39,872 nt of DNA from Actinacidiphila paucisporea (GTDB taxonomy: Bacteria; Actinomycetota; Actinomycetes; Streptomycetales; Streptomycetaceae). How positions within the stretch are numbered: position 1 is the stretch's first letter; each line of letters starts with the position of its first letter. This document shows positions 25,615-34,660 of the stretch, in pieces. The translations under genes were made by a program, and so were the position numbers. The notes under the pieces are model-generated. The model did no database searches and was not told the origin of the DNA. It saw only the letters and a list, made by a program, of their open reading frames with translations. The stretch is from contig NZ_FRBI01000043.1 of assembly GCF_900142575.1 (NCBI RefSeq), forward strand, positions 1-39,872, in the 5' to 3' direction.

Positions 25615-26031
25615 ATGCAGCAGAACGACGCCCGAATCCTCAAGGGGGCCGCGCTTGTCGCCGCGCCCGTAGGAGTTGTCGCCACCGTCGTCAGCGCCGT
25701 ACTCGCAGGCGAAAAAGGCCTCGTCGGCGGACTGGTGGCGGTCGCGGTGGTCGCGGTCTTCTTCGCCCTCGGCTCGTACGTGCTGATGACCATGACCGAG
25801 GACCGGCCCCAGATCGCCATGGCCGCGGGGATGCTGGTCTACGCCGTGCAGATCCTGATGATCGGCGTCTTCGTCGTCGTCTTCAAGGACACCACGCTCT
25901 TCAGCGGCCGCGCCTTCGGCCTGACCCTGCTGGCGACCGCCCTGTCGTGGGTCGGCGGCCAGGTCAAGCAGAGCCTCACCTCGCGGATGCTGTACGTCGA
26001 CCCGGTCCCCTCCGTACCCCCGGCCGAATGA
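25615..26031 (+). CDS. atpI: ATP synthase protein I (AtpI-like assembly factor)
   Basis: A 138-residue membrane protein with four hydrophobic segments (GAALVAAPVGVVATVVSAVL, then LVAVAVVAVFFALGSYVL, MLVYAVQILMIGVFVVV, and GLTLLATALSWVGGQV). AtpI helps assembly of the c-ring or magnesium uptake for it, and is dispensable in some species. Its function here is inferred from position as first gene of the atp operon. The ATG at 25615 follows CGGAGGAG. The Rex-type operator and leader hairpin lie upstream. A 297-base gap precedes atpB. Confidence 0.88.
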   Translation: MQQNDARILKGAALVAAPVGVVATVVSAVLAGEKGLVGGLVAVAVVAVFFALGSYVLMTMTEDRPQIAMAAGMLVYAVQILMIGVFVVVFKDTTLFSGRAFGLTLLATALSWVGGQVKQSLTSRMLYVDPVPSVPPAE

Positions 26032-26328
26032 TGCTCAGTGCCAAGGGGCGGGTAAAGAGGCTGCAATTCCATCTGCTATCGTCCGGAAACGCATCTGGAC
26101 GTGGAGGCCCCTCACGCTTGAGGAAGGTGCTGCCCCCGCGCCCATCGGTGTATTCGGATCCGGGCCGCGGACGCGGCGCGGAGCCCGGGTGCCCGGTCTT
26201 CGATGCGGGCTCCCAGCGGACCGTGGCGACTTCGCCACGCCTCGTCCGCCGTGCCGACCAGCGGCCTCACCAGCCGCGCTGACACACAAGGTTGCCGTTA
26301 CTTATGCGTCACGACGAAGGAGTCACGG
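26032..26328. other. atpI-atpB intergenic region
   Basis: No gene is visible. TATCGT at 26077-26082 is a possible -10 box for a second, internal promoter, with no clear -35. A 6-bp stem with an ACTT tetraloop lies at 26223-26238. The gap is unusually long for an operon, so separate promoter or mRNA processing is plausible. Confidence 0.4.
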
Positions 26329-27135
26329 GTGAGTGCCCACACGCTGCTCGCTGAGGCTGGATGCCACATCCAGCACGACTGCGCATTCCCCGCTCCGGGC
26401 CTCAACTCGTTCGACTTCAAGCCGATCTTCAGCATCGGCAGCTTCGACTTCACCAAGCCGATGCTGCTGGCGATCATCTGCATGCTGCTGGTGGTGGGCT
26501 TCTTCTGGGCCGCGTTCAACAAGCCCAAGCTGGTCCCCGGCAAGGTGCAGCTGATCGGTGAGATCGGCTACACGTTCGTGGCCCGCAGCATCGCCCGCGA
26601 GGTGATCGGCAAGAAGGGCGACAAGTACGTCCCCTTCCTCGCGTCGATCTTCTTCTTCGTGTGGTTCATGAACATCATGTCGATCATCCCGGCCGCGCAG
26701 TTCCCGCCGATGTCGCGGTTCGCGTTCCCGGTCGGCCTGGCCGCGCTGGTGTTCATCACGTACATGTACCTGACGTTCAAGACGCACGGCTTCCGCGGCG
26801 GCGTCAAGAACCTGGTGTGGATCGACGGCCTGCCCAAGCCGCTGGTGCCGCTGATCGTGCTGCTGGAGTTCATCCAGAACGTGATCACCCGGCCCTTCAC
26901 CCTCGCGGTGCGGCTGTGGGCCAACATGTTCGCCGGCCACATGCTCATCGTGATGTTCAGCGTCGCGACCTGGTACCTGCTGACGCCCTCCCTGTTCGCG
27001 GCGGTCGCCGGCGGTTCGTTCGCGCTGGCCATCTTCATGACCGCCTTCGAGCTGCTGATCCAGTTCCTCCAGGCGTACATCTTCACGCTGCTCGCCTCGA
27101 TCTACATCAGCGGCGCGCTCGAAGAGGGTCACTGA
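26329..27135 (+). CDS. atpB: ATP synthase F0 subunit a
   Basis: A 268-residue membrane subunit that, with the c-ring, forms the proton path. The essential arginine is Arg195 in FTLAVRLWANMFAGHM, preceded by LLEFIQNVITRP. About six hydrophobic segments follow the start. The GTG at 26329 is used, with GAAGGAG upstream; the ATG at 26304 is out of frame. Subunit length is normal. It is followed by atpE after 104 bases. Confidence 0.96.
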   Translation: MSAHTLLAEAGCHIQHDCAFPAPGLNSFDFKPIFSIGSFDFTKPMLLAIICMLLVVGFFWAAFNKPKLVPGKVQLIGEIGYTFVARSIAREVIGKKGDKYVPFLASIFFFVWFMNIMSIIPAAQFPPMSRFAFPVGLAALVFITYMYLTFKTHGFRGGVKNLVWIDGLPKPLVPLIVLLEFIQNVITRPFTLAVRLWANMFAGHMLIVMFSVATWYLLTPSLFAAVAGGSFALAIFMTAFELLIQFLQAYIFTLLASIYISGALEEGH

Positions 27136-27239
27136 CCGGCCCCGGCCGGTATCGATGACCTGACCCACCGCAGCACCCCACCACCAGACTTCCGCTGGGA
27201 AGCCCCCCAACGGACCGCATCACAAAGGAAGACAGGGAA

Positions 27240-27485
27240 ATGTCTGCCGAGTTCGTCAACCTCGCCGCCGCCACCACCGCCGGCCGCCTTGGCGCGGTCG
27301 CCTACGGCCTCGCCGCCATCGGCCCCGGCGTGGGCATCGGTCTGGTCTTCGGCCACTCGATCGAGGCCATGGCCCGCCAGCCCGAGGCCATGCCGATCAT
27401 CCGCACCAACATGTTCCTCGGCTTCGCGCTCTGCGAGGTCCTCGCGCTGCTCGGCCTGGTCGTCCCCTTCATCTTCCAGAAGTGA
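27240..27485 (+). CDS. atpE: ATP synthase F0 subunit c
   Basis: An 81-residue hairpin of two membrane helices that forms the rotating ring. The polar loop is ARQPEAMP and the proton-binding carboxylate is Glu66 in FALCEVLALLGLV. The first helix has GLAAIGPGVGIGLVFG with the usual glycine pattern for helix packing. The ribosome site AAAGGAAGACAGGGAA lies upstream of the ATG at 27240. Actinobacterial c subunits are the diarylquinoline target, but drug sensitivity cannot be judged here. Confidence 0.96.
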   Translation: MSAEFVNLAAATTAGRLGAVAYGLAAIGPGVGIGLVFGHSIEAMARQPEAMPIIRTNMFLGFALCEVLALLGLVVPFIFQK

Positions 27486-27527
27486 CCTGGACCCCCGACC
27501 AGTAGCCACTCGACGAAAGGTTCAGAC

Positions 27528-28097
27528 ATGATGGCCTTCCTTGCGGAGGAGGGGGCGCAGAACCCGCTCATCCCCAACACCGCGGAACTGGTTATCGGCC
27601 TGCTCTGCTTCTTCATCGTCTTCGGCCTCCTCGGTAAGAAGCTCCTGCCGAACATCCAGAAGACCCTCGCAGAGCGCCACGACGCGATCGAGGGTGGTCT
27701 GGAGCGCGCGGAGAAGGCGCAGGCCGAAGCCAACCGCACGCTTGAGGAGTACAAGGCGCAGCTCGCCGAGGCCCGCCACGAGGCGGCCCGGATCACCGAG
27801 CAGGCCCGTGAGCAGGGTGCCGTGATCATCGCGGAGATGCGCGAGGAGGGCCAGCGCCAGCGGGACGCCATCGTCGCCGCGGGTCACGCCCAGATCGAGG
27901 CGGACCGCCGGCAGGTGACCGTCACGCTGCGCCAGGAGGTCGGCAGGATCGCCACCGACCTCGCGGGCAAGCTGGTCGGGGAGTCCCTTGAGGACACTGC
28001 CCGGCAGAGCCGCACCATCGACCGCTTCCTCGACAGCCTCGACGGCTCCGCGGACGCCGGCGCCGGCAACGGGGCGGGCGCCGGGGCGGCCCGATGA
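27528..28097 (+). CDS. atpF: ATP synthase F0 subunit b
   Basis: A 189-residue stator subunit. One membrane helix near the start (AELVIGLLCFFIVFGLLGKKL) is followed by a long charged coiled coil (LAERHDAIEGGLERAEKAQ onward to about residue 165) and a Gly/Ala-rich end. It joins the membrane sector to delta and alpha. ATG at 27528 or 27531; AAAGG lies at 27516-27520. Its TGA overlaps the atpH ATG by four bases. Confidence 0.95.
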   Translation: MMAFLAEEGAQNPLIPNTAELVIGLLCFFIVFGLLGKKLLPNIQKTLAERHDAIEGGLERAEKAQAEANRTLEEYKAQLAEARHEAARITEQAREQGAVIIAEMREEGQRQRDAIVAAGHAQIEADRRQVTVTLRQEVGRIATDLAGKLVGESLEDTARQSRTIDRFLDSLDGSADAGAGNGAGAGAAR

Positions 28098-28909
28098 ACG
28101 GCGCGAGCCGTGACGCGCTGGCCGCCGCCAGGGAACGGCTGGACGCGCTGACCGACAACGCGTCGGTGGACGCGACCCGGCTGGCCGACGAGCTGGCTGC
28201 GGTGACCGCGCTGCTGAACCGCGAGTCGACGCTGCGCCGCGCCCTGACCGACCCGGCGCAGTCCGGTGAGGCCAAGGCGGCGCTCGCCCAGCGCCTGCTG
28301 GGCGGCCAGCTCGGAGCGGACAGCGTCGACCTGGTCAGCGGGATGGTACGGGCCCGCTGGTCGCGGTCCCGCGACCTGGTGGACGCGCTGGAGGAGCTGG
28401 CGGACACCGCCGACCTCACCGCCGCGCAGCAGGACGGCACGCTCGACGAGGTCGAGGACGAGCTGTTCCGCTTCGGCCGGATCGCCTCGGGCAGCGGCGA
28501 GCTGCGGGCCGCGCTCAGCGGCCGGGCCGGGGACGGCGCCGGCAAGGCCGCGCTGCTGCACACGCTGCTCGGCGGCCGCGCCAAACCGGTCACGGAACGG
28601 CTGGTCACCCGGCTGGTCACCGCGCCGCGAGGACGTAGCCTTGAGGGCGGGATCGAATCCCTGTCCAAGCTGGCCGCGGCCCGCCGCGGCCGGACGGTCG
28701 CAGAGGTGGTCTCGGCGACCCCGCTGAGCGAGGCGCAGAAGCGTCGGCTCGGGGACGCCCTGGCCAGGATCTACGGCCGGCCGGTGCATCTGAACCTGGA
28801 CGTGGACCCCGCGGTCCTCGGCGGGGTCCGGGTGCGGATCGGTGACGAGGTCATCAACGGCTCGATCGCGGACCGCCTCGATGAGGCGTCCCGCAGGATG
28901 GCCGGCTGA
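28094..28909 (+). CDS. atpH: ATP synthase F1 subunit delta
   Basis: A 271-residue stator subunit, as in other actinobacteria, where delta is about 270 residues rather than the 180 of E. coli. The N-terminal extension (MNGASRDALAAARERLDALT) precedes the core: helical bundle, then SLEGGIESLSKLAAARRGRT and HLNLDVDPAVLGGVRVRIGD, the C-terminal delta signature. The ATGA overlap with atpF shows translational coupling. A 110-base gap with a hairpin (28962-28999) precedes atpA. Confidence 0.93.
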   Translation: MNGASRDALAAARERLDALTDNASVDATRLADELAAVTALLNRESTLRRALTDPAQSGEAKAALAQRLLGGQLGADSVDLVSGMVRARWSRSRDLVDALEELADTADLTAAQQDGTLDEVEDELFRFGRIASGSGELRAALSGRAGDGAGKAALLHTLLGGRAKPVTERLVTRLVTAPRGRSLEGGIESLSKLAAARRGRTVAEVVSATPLSEAQKRRLGDALARIYGRPVHLNLDVDPAVLGGVRVRIGDEVINGSIADRLDEASRRMAG

Positions 28910-29019
28910 CGGCTCCGCCGGCGGCACACAGCAGCACCAAAGACAAGCACTGACGGCCCGCGTTGGGCCGACGCCCCCAAAGAAGACTTCGGGCCCAACA
29001 AGGAGAGCAGGGAACCCAG

Positions 29020-30591
29020 ATGGCGGAGCTCACGATCCGGCCGGAGGAGATCCGGGACGCGCTGGAGACGTTTGTCCAGTCGTACCAGCCGGACGCGGCC
29101 TCGCGCGAGGAGGTCGGGACGGTCAGCGTTGCCGGAGACGGCATCGCGAAGGTCGAGGGACTGCCCTCGGCAATGGCGAACGAACTGCTGCGGTTCGAGG
29201 ACGGCACCCTCGGTCTCGCGCTGAACCTGGAAGAGCGCGAGATCGGCGCGATCGTCCTGGGCGAGTTCAACGGCATCGAAGAGGGCCAGCCGGTGCACCG
29301 CACCGGTGAGGTGCTGTCGGTGGCGGTCGGCGAGGGCTACCTGGGCCGGGTCGTCGACCCGCTCGGCACCCCGATCGACGGCCTCGGCGAGATCGAGACC
29401 GACGCCCGCCGCGCGCTGGAGCTGCAGGCCCCCACGGTCATGCAGCGCAAGTCGGTGCACGAGCCGATGCAGACCGGCCTGAAGGCCGTCGACGCGATGA
29501 CCCCGATCGGCCGCGGCCAGCGCCAGCTGATCATCGGCGACCGCCAGACCGGCAAGTCCGCCCTGGCGATCGACACGATCATCAACCAGCGCGACAACTG
29601 GCGCAGCGGCGACCCGGAGAAGCAGGTCCGCTGCATCTACGTCGCCATCGGCCAGAAGGGCTCCACCATCGCCGGCGTGCGCGCCGCGCTGGAGGAGGCC
29701 GGTGCGCTGGAGTACACGACCATCGTCGCCGCCCCGGCGTCCGACCCGGCCGGCTTCAAGTACCTGGCTCCCTACACCGGCTCGGCCATCGGCCAGCACT
29801 GGATGTACCAGGGCAAGCACGTCCTGATCGTCTTCGACGACCTGAGCAAGCAGGCCGACGCCTACCGCGCCGTCTCGCTGCTGCTGCGCCGCCCGCCGGG
29901 CCGCGAGGCCTACCCCGGCGACGTCTTCTACCTGCACTCCCGCCTGCTGGAGCGCTGCGCCAAGCTCTCCGACGACCTCGGTGCCGGCTCCATGACCGGT
30001 CTGCCGATCGTGGAGACCAAGGCCAACGACGTGTCGGCGTTCATCCCGACCAACGTCATCTCCATCACCGACGGCCAGTGCTTCCTGGAGTCCGACCTCT
30101 TCAACGCCGGCCAGCGCCCCGCGCTGAACGTCGGTATCTCGGTCTCCCGGGTCGGCGGTTCCGCGCAGATCAAGGCCATGAAGAGCGTCGCCGGCCGGCT
30201 GCGGGTGGACCTCGCCCAGTTCCGCGAGCTGGAGGCCTTCGCGGCCTTCGGCTCCGACCTGGACGCGGCCTCCAAGGCGCAGCTGGAGCGCGGCCAGCGG
30301 ATGGTCGAGCTGCTCAAGCAGGGCCAGTACGCGCCGTTCGCGATCGAGGACCAGGTCGTCTCCATCTGGGCCGGCACCACCGGCCAGCTGGACGACGTAC
30401 CCGTCGAGGACGTCCGCCGCTTCGAGCGGGAGCTGCTGGACTACCTGCACCGCGAGCACAAGTCGCTGCTCACCGGGATCGTCGAGACGGGCAAGCTGGA
30501 GGAGGGCACGATCGACGCGCTGACCTCCGCGGTCGCGGCCTTCAAGAAGCAGTTCGAGACGTCCTCGGGCACGCTGCTGGTCGAGGGCTGA
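29020..30591 (+). CDS. atpA: ATP synthase F1 subunit alpha
   Basis: A 523-residue regulatory nucleotide-binding subunit. The P-loop is GDRQTGKS (173-180); other signatures are PAVNVGISVSRVGGSAQ and the beta-barrel start VAGDGIAKVEGLPSAMANELL. The C-terminal part matches other actinobacterial alphas, including an extended tail. ATG 29020 follows AAGGAGAG. The right arm of the upstream hairpin lies directly before this ribosome site. atpG starts four bases after the stop. Confidence 0.97.
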   Translation: MAELTIRPEEIRDALETFVQSYQPDAASREEVGTVSVAGDGIAKVEGLPSAMANELLRFEDGTLGLALNLEEREIGAIVLGEFNGIEEGQPVHRTGEVLSVAVGEGYLGRVVDPLGTPIDGLGEIETDARRALELQAPTVMQRKSVHEPMQTGLKAVDAMTPIGRGQRQLIIGDRQTGKSALAIDTIINQRDNWRSGDPEKQVRCIYVAIGQKGSTIAGVRAALEEAGALEYTTIVAAPASDPAGFKYLAPYTGSAIGQHWMYQGKHVLIVFDDLSKQADAYRAVSLLLRRPPGREAYPGDVFYLHSRLLERCAKLSDDLGAGSMTGLPIVETKANDVSAFIPTNVISITDGQCFLESDLFNAGQRPALNVGISVSRVGGSAQIKAMKSVAGRLRVDLAQFRELEAFAAFGSDLDAASKAQLERGQRMVELLKQGQYAPFAIEDQVVSIWAGTTGQLDDVPVEDVRRFERELLDYLHREHKSLLTGIVETGKLEEGTIDALTSAVAAFKKQFETSSGTLLVEG

Positions 30592-30595
30592 TCGC

Positions 30596-31519
30596 ATGGG
30601 TGCACAGATTCGGGTCTACAAGCGCCGGATCAAGACCATCACCGCCACGAAGAAGATCACCAAGGCGATGGAGATGATCGCCGCCTCGCGCATCGTCAAG
30701 GCGCAGCGCCAGGTGGCGGCCTCGTCCCCGTACGCCGACGAACTGACCCGTGCGGTCACGGCGGTCGCGACCGGCTCCAACACCAAGCACCCGCTGACCA
30801 CCGAGGCCGAGAACCCGACCCGCGCCGCGGTCCTGCTCATCACGAGCGACCGCGGCCTGGCCGGCGGCTACTCGTCCAACGCGATCAAGGCGGCCGACCG
30901 GCTCACCGAGCGGCTGCGCGCGGAGGGCAAGGAGGTCGACAGCTACATCGTCGGCCGCAAGGGCCTGGCGTACTACGGCTTCCGTGAGCGCACGGTCGCG
31001 CAGTCCTGGACCGGCTTCTCGGACAGCCCGAAGTACGCCGACGCCAAGGCGGTGGCCACACCGCTGATCGAGTCGGTGCTCGCGGACTCGGCCGAGGGCG
31101 GCGTGGACGAGCTGCACATCGTCTTCACCGAGTTCGTGTCGATGATGACGCAGAGCCCGGTCGACCGGCGGCTGCTGCCGCTGGCGATCTCGGACAAGGC
31201 AGCCGGTGGCGAAGGGGAGTCCAAGCAGCCCCAGGCCAAGCCGCTGTACGAGTTCGAGCCGTCCGCGGAGGGCGTGCTGGACGCGCTGCTGCCGCGGTAC
31301 GTCGAGAGCCGCATCTACAACGCCCTGCTGCAGGCCGCCGCCTCCGAGCACGCGGCCCGCCGCCGGGCGATGAAGTCGGCGACCGACAACGCGGAAGATC
31401 TGATCAAGTCGCTCACGCGGCTTGCCAACGCGGCCCGACAGGCCGACATCACCCAGGAAATCAGCGAGATCGTCGGCGGTGCCAGCGCCCTGGCCGACGC
31501 GAACGCGGGGAGTGACTGA
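30596..31519 (+). CDS. atpG: ATP synthase F1 subunit gamma
   Basis: A 307-residue rotor shaft. The N-terminal helix is GAQIRVYKRRIKTITATKKI and the C-terminal signature is ESRIYNALLQAAASEHAARRR, followed by MKSATDNAEDLI. A Gly/Glu/Ser/Gln-rich loop (AAGGEGESKQPQAK, about 202-216) is the actinobacterial gamma insertion thought to affect ATP hydrolysis. The ATG at 30596 sits close behind atpA with no separate leader. atpD begins five bases after its stop. Confidence 0.96.
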   Translation: MGAQIRVYKRRIKTITATKKITKAMEMIAASRIVKAQRQVAASSPYADELTRAVTAVATGSNTKHPLTTEAENPTRAAVLLITSDRGLAGGYSSNAIKAADRLTERLRAEGKEVDSYIVGRKGLAYYGFRERTVAQSWTGFSDSPKYADAKAVATPLIESVLADSAEGGVDELHIVFTEFVSMMTQSPVDRRLLPLAISDKAAGGEGESKQPQAKPLYEFEPSAEGVLDALLPRYVESRIYNALLQAAASEHAARRRAMKSATDNAEDLIKSLTRLANAARQADITQEISEIVGGASALADANAGSD

Positions 31520-31524
31520 CCACT

Positions 31525-32964
31525 ATGACCACCACTGTTGAAACCACCGCCACCGGCCGGGTGGCGCGGGTCATCGGCCCGGTCGTCGACGTGGAGTTCC
31601 CCGTCGACGCCATGCCGGAGATCTACAACGCGCTCAAGGTCGACGTCGCCGACCCGACCCAGGCCGGCGCCACCAAGACGCTGACCCTGGAGGTCGCGCA
31701 GCACCTCGGCGACGGCCTGGTCCGCGCCATCTCGATGCAGCCCACCGACGGCCTGGTCCGCCAGTCGCCGGTCACCGACACCGGCAACGGCATCACCGTG
31801 CCCGTCGGCGACGTCACCAAGGGCCGCGTCTTCAACACCCTCGGCGCGATCCTGAACGAGCCGGAGGCCGAGTCCGAGGTCACCGAGCGCTGGCCGATCC
31901 ACCGCAAGGCCCCGGCCTTCGACCAGCTCGAGTCCAAGACCGAGATGTTCGAGACCGGCCTGAAGGTCGTCGACCTGCTGACCCCGTACGTCAAGGGCGG
32001 CAAGATCGGCCTGTTCGGCGGCGCGGGCGTCGGCAAGACCGTGCTGATCCAGGAAATGATCATGCGTGTGGCGAAGCTGCACGAGGGCGTCTCCGTCTTC
32101 GCCGGCGTCGGCGAGCGCACCCGTGAGGGCAACGACCTCATCGCGGAGATGGCCGAGTCCGGCGTGCTCCCGCAGACCGCGCTGGTCTTCGGTCAGATGG
32201 ACGAGCCGCCGGGCACCCGGCTGCGGGTCGCGCTGGCCGGCCTGACCATGGCGGAGTACTTCCGCGATGTGCAGAACCAGGACGTGCTGTTCTTCATCGA
32301 CAACATCTTCCGGTTCACCCAGGCGGGCTCCGAGGTCTCCACGCTGCTCGGCCGGATGCCCTCCGCGGTGGGCTACCAGCCGAACCTGGCCGACGAGATG
32401 GGCCAGCTGCAGGAGCGGATCACCTCGACCCGCGGTCACTCGATCACCTCGATGCAGGCGATCTACGTCCCCGCGGACGACCTGACCGACCCGGCGCCGG
32501 CCACCACCTTCGCCCACCTCGACGCGACGACCGTGCTCTCGCGGCCGATCTCGGAGAAGGGCATCTACCCCGCGGTGGACCCGCTGGACTCCACGTCCCG
32601 CATCCTGGACCCGCGCTACATCTCGCAGGACCACTACGACTGCGCCATGCGCGTCAAGGGCATCCTGCAGAAGTACAAGGACCTCCAGGACATCATCTCC
32701 ATCCTCGGCATCGACGAGCTGGGCGAAGAGGACAAGCTCACCGTCTTCCGCGCCCGCCGCATCGAGCGCTTCCTGTCGCAGAACACCCACGCGGCGAAGC
32801 AGTTCACCGGTGTGGACGGCTCGGACGTGTCGCTGGAGGAGTCGGTGGCGGCCTTCAACGCCATCGCGGACGGCGAGTACGACCACTTCCCGGAGCAGGC
32901 CTTCTTCATGTGCGGTGGCCTGGACGACCTCAAGGCGAACGCCGCCAAGCTCGGCGTCAACTGA
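31525..32964 (+). CDS. atpD: ATP synthase F1 subunit beta
   Basis: A 479-residue catalytic subunit. The P-loop is GGAGVGKT (165-172), the catalytic glutamate is in VGERTREGND, and the nucleotide-binding signature PAVDPLDSTSR is present. DELSEED-type loop appears as DELGEEDKL. The ATG at 31525 follows GGGGAGTGAC of the atpG end. A strong hairpin lies directly after its stop, ahead of atpC. Confidence 0.97.
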   Translation: MTTTVETTATGRVARVIGPVVDVEFPVDAMPEIYNALKVDVADPTQAGATKTLTLEVAQHLGDGLVRAISMQPTDGLVRQSPVTDTGNGITVPVGDVTKGRVFNTLGAILNEPEAESEVTERWPIHRKAPAFDQLESKTEMFETGLKVVDLLTPYVKGGKIGLFGGAGVGKTVLIQEMIMRVAKLHEGVSVFAGVGERTREGNDLIAEMAESGVLPQTALVFGQMDEPPGTRLRVALAGLTMAEYFRDVQNQDVLFFIDNIFRFTQAGSEVSTLLGRMPSAVGYQPNLADEMGQLQERITSTRGHSITSMQAIYVPADDLTDPAPATTFAHLDATTVLSRPISEKGIYPAVDPLDSTSRILDPRYISQDHYDCAMRVKGILQKYKDLQDIISILGIDELGEEDKLTVFRARRIERFLSQNTHAAKQFTGVDGSDVSLEESVAAFNAIADGEYDHFPEQAFFMCGGLDDLKANAAKLGVN

Positions 32965-32976
32965 CCCGCGGTCGTG

Positions 32977-33013
32977 GCGTGAGGGGGGCAGGCGGTCTCT
33001 GCCCCCCTCACGC
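32977..33013 (+). terminator. Intra-operon hairpin between atpD and atpC
   Basis: A perfect 15-bp stem (32977-32991 with 32999-33013) closes a 7-base loop, 12 bases past the atpD stop. A mild T-rich stretch (ATTCTTTGTC) follows. It has terminator form but lies upstream of the last atp gene, so it may limit epsilon expression or protect mRNA. Confidence 0.75.
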
Positions 33014-33075
33014 AGCCCCTATTCTTTGTCTTACGCACCTCCCTCACCCGGTGGGTGCCGACCCGAGGAGCCGTC

Positions 33076-33450
33076 TTGGCCGAAATTCACGTCGAGGTGG
33101 TGGCCGCGGACCGCAGCATCTGGTCCGGGGAGGCCGCCATGGTCATCGCCCGCACCATGTCCGGTGACATCGGCATCATGCCGTCGCACGAGCCGGTGCT
33201 CGGAGTGCTGCAGTCGGGCCCGGTGACGGTCCGCACCAGCGAGGGCGGCACCGTGGTCGTCGCCGTGCACGGCGGCTTCCTCTCCTTCGCGGACAACAAG
33301 CTCTCGATTCTCGCCGAGATCGCCGAGCTGGCCGAGGAGATCGACGTCGCACGGGCCGAGCGGGCGCTGGAGCGCTCCAGGTCCGAGTCCGACGCGGGGG
33401 CCGAGCGCCGCGCGGAGGTCCGGCTCGCCGCCGCGGCGGGCGCGCACTGA
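33076..33450 (+). CDS. atpC: ATP synthase F1 subunit epsilon
   Basis: A 124-residue subunit of the central stalk. It has the beta-sandwich start AEIHVEVVAADRSIWSGEA, PSHEPVLGVLQSGPVTVR, and a C-terminal helical pair (ARAERALERSRSESDAGAE). The C-terminal part is short, as in mycobacteria. The TTG at 33076 is chosen because GAGGAG (33065-33070) sits five bases before it; an in-frame GTG at 33055 lacks such a site. It ends the operon at a hairpin. Confidence 0.93.
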   Translation: MAEIHVEVVAADRSIWSGEAAMVIARTMSGDIGIMPSHEPVLGVLQSGPVTVRTSEGGTVVVAVHGGFLSFADNKLSILAEIAELAEEIDVARAERALERSRSESDAGAERRAEVRLAAAAGAH

Positions 33451-33458
33451 ACCACCAC

Positions 33459-33492
33459 CGGCGGAGCGCCGTCCAGGACGGCGCCCCCGCTG
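33459..33492. terminator. Terminator of the atp operon
   Basis: GCGCCGTCC and GGACGGCGC form a 9-base palindrome around one base, with imperfect outer pairing (CCGGCGG with CCGCTGG side). It starts about 10 bases past the atpC stop. No T-run follows. Confidence 0.65.
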
Positions 33493-33610
33493 GAGCAGCA
33501 CAACGGTGCCGCGGGCTGCCCTCAGGGGCGGTCCGCGGCACCGGCACAGCAAGGGCAGCACACACAGGGCGCGTGGCGCGGGCGGCGATGAGCCCCAGGA
33601 GAGGAGAGCG

Positions 33611-34063
33611 GTGGACGTGATCCTCTCGGTCGAGGCGATCGGCGCGGTCGTGGGTGCGATCCTGCTGGCGCTGTTCGTCCTGGGCCTGCGCCGCCGGCTG
33701 ATCCAGCGCTCGGGCGGCACCTTCGACTGCAGCCTGCGGGTGGCCCTGCCGGCGGACGCCGAACCCACCGGCAAGGGCTGGGTCTACGGGGTGGCCCGCT
33801 ACAACGGCGACCGCGTCGAGTGGTTCCGGGTCTTCTCCTACGCCTTCCGGCCGCGCCGGGTGCTGGAGCGCCCCTCCATCGAGGTCGAGGGCCGCAGGGA
33901 GCCGCGCGGCTCCGAGGAGCTGGCGCTGCTGTCCGACGCGGTCGTGCTGACCTGCGAGCACCGCGGCCTGCGCCTCGAACTGGCGATGAGCGACGACGCG
34001 CTGACCGGTTTCCTCGCCTGGCTGGAGGCGGCCCCGCCCGGCCAGCGGGTCAACGTGGCCTGA
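33611..34063 (+). CDS. DUF2550 membrane protein
   Basis: A 150-residue protein with one N-terminal membrane helix (AIGAVVGAILLALFVLGL) followed by a basic stretch and a cytosolic beta-rich domain (GKGWVYGVARYNGDRVEWF, then FRPRRVLERPSIEVEG). DUF2550 proteins follow atpC in many actinobacteria (Rv1312 in M. tuberculosis); their function is unknown. The GTG at 33611 follows AGGAGAGGAGAG. It lies past the atp terminator but in the same direction, and may still be co-expressed. Confidence 0.88.
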   Translation: MDVILSVEAIGAVVGAILLALFVLGLRRRLIQRSGGTFDCSLRVALPADAEPTGKGWVYGVARYNGDRVEWFRVFSYAFRPRRVLERPSIEVEGRREPRGSEELALLSDAVVLTCEHRGLRLELAMSDDALTGFLAWLEAAPPGQRVNVA

Positions 34064-34087
34064 GCGGGTCCCTTCGGCCGGCGCGGG

Positions 34088-34660
34088 TCAGCGGTTCTCG
34101 CCCGGCACCCACAGCACGTCGCCGCGTTCCTTGTTCGCGGTCCTGGCCAGGATGAACAGCAGGTCCGAGAGCCGGTTCAGATAGGTCGCGGTCAGCGGGT
34201 TCATCACTTCGCCGTGCTCGGCCAGCGCCGCCCACGTGGACCGCTCCGCGCGGCGCACGACCGTACAGGCCTGGTGCAGCAGCGCCGCGCCCGGCGTGCC
34301 GCCGGGCAGGATGAAGCTGCGGAGCTTGTCCAGGTCGGCCAGGAAGGCGTCGCAGTCGGCCTCCAGGCGGTCCACGTAGGACTGCTCGACCCGCAGCGGC
34401 GGATACTTCGGGTCCGGCGCCACGGGGGTGGCCAGGTCGGCGCCCACGTCGAACAGGTCGTTCTGGACGCGGATCAGAACGGCCGTCACCTCCTCGGCCA
34501 GTCCGCCGAGTGCCAGGGCGGTGCCGATGACGGCGTTCGCCTCGTTGGCGTCGGCGTACGCGGCGATCCGGGTGTCGGTCTTGGGCGTACGGCTCATGTC
34601 GCCGAGCGCGGTCGTACCGTCGTCGCCGGTGCGGGTGTAGATGCGGGTGAGATTGACCAT
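34088..34660 (-). CDS. PduO-type ATP:cob(I)alamin adenosyltransferase
   Basis: A 190-residue enzyme that adds the adenosyl group of ATP to cob(I)alamin to make coenzyme B12. The signature is TRTGDDGTTALGDMSRTPK at residues 9-27, which binds ATP; the C-terminal helices have FILPGGTPGAALLHQACTVV, RRAERSTWA and YLNRLSDLLFILAR. The ATG at 34660 is the only good start. It is the counterpart of Rv1314c, also antisense to the atp genes there. It converges with the DUF2550 gene and is divergent from the dehydrogenase. Confidence 0.95.
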   Translation of the reverse strand: MVNLTRIYTRTGDDGTTALGDMSRTPKTDTRIAAYADANEANAVIGTALALGGLAEEVTAVLIRVQNDLFDVGADLATPVAPDPKYPPLRVEQSYVDRLEADCDAFLADLDKLRSFILPGGTPGAALLHQACTVVRRAERSTWAALAEHGEVMNPLTATYLNRLSDLLFILARTANKERGDVLWVPGENR

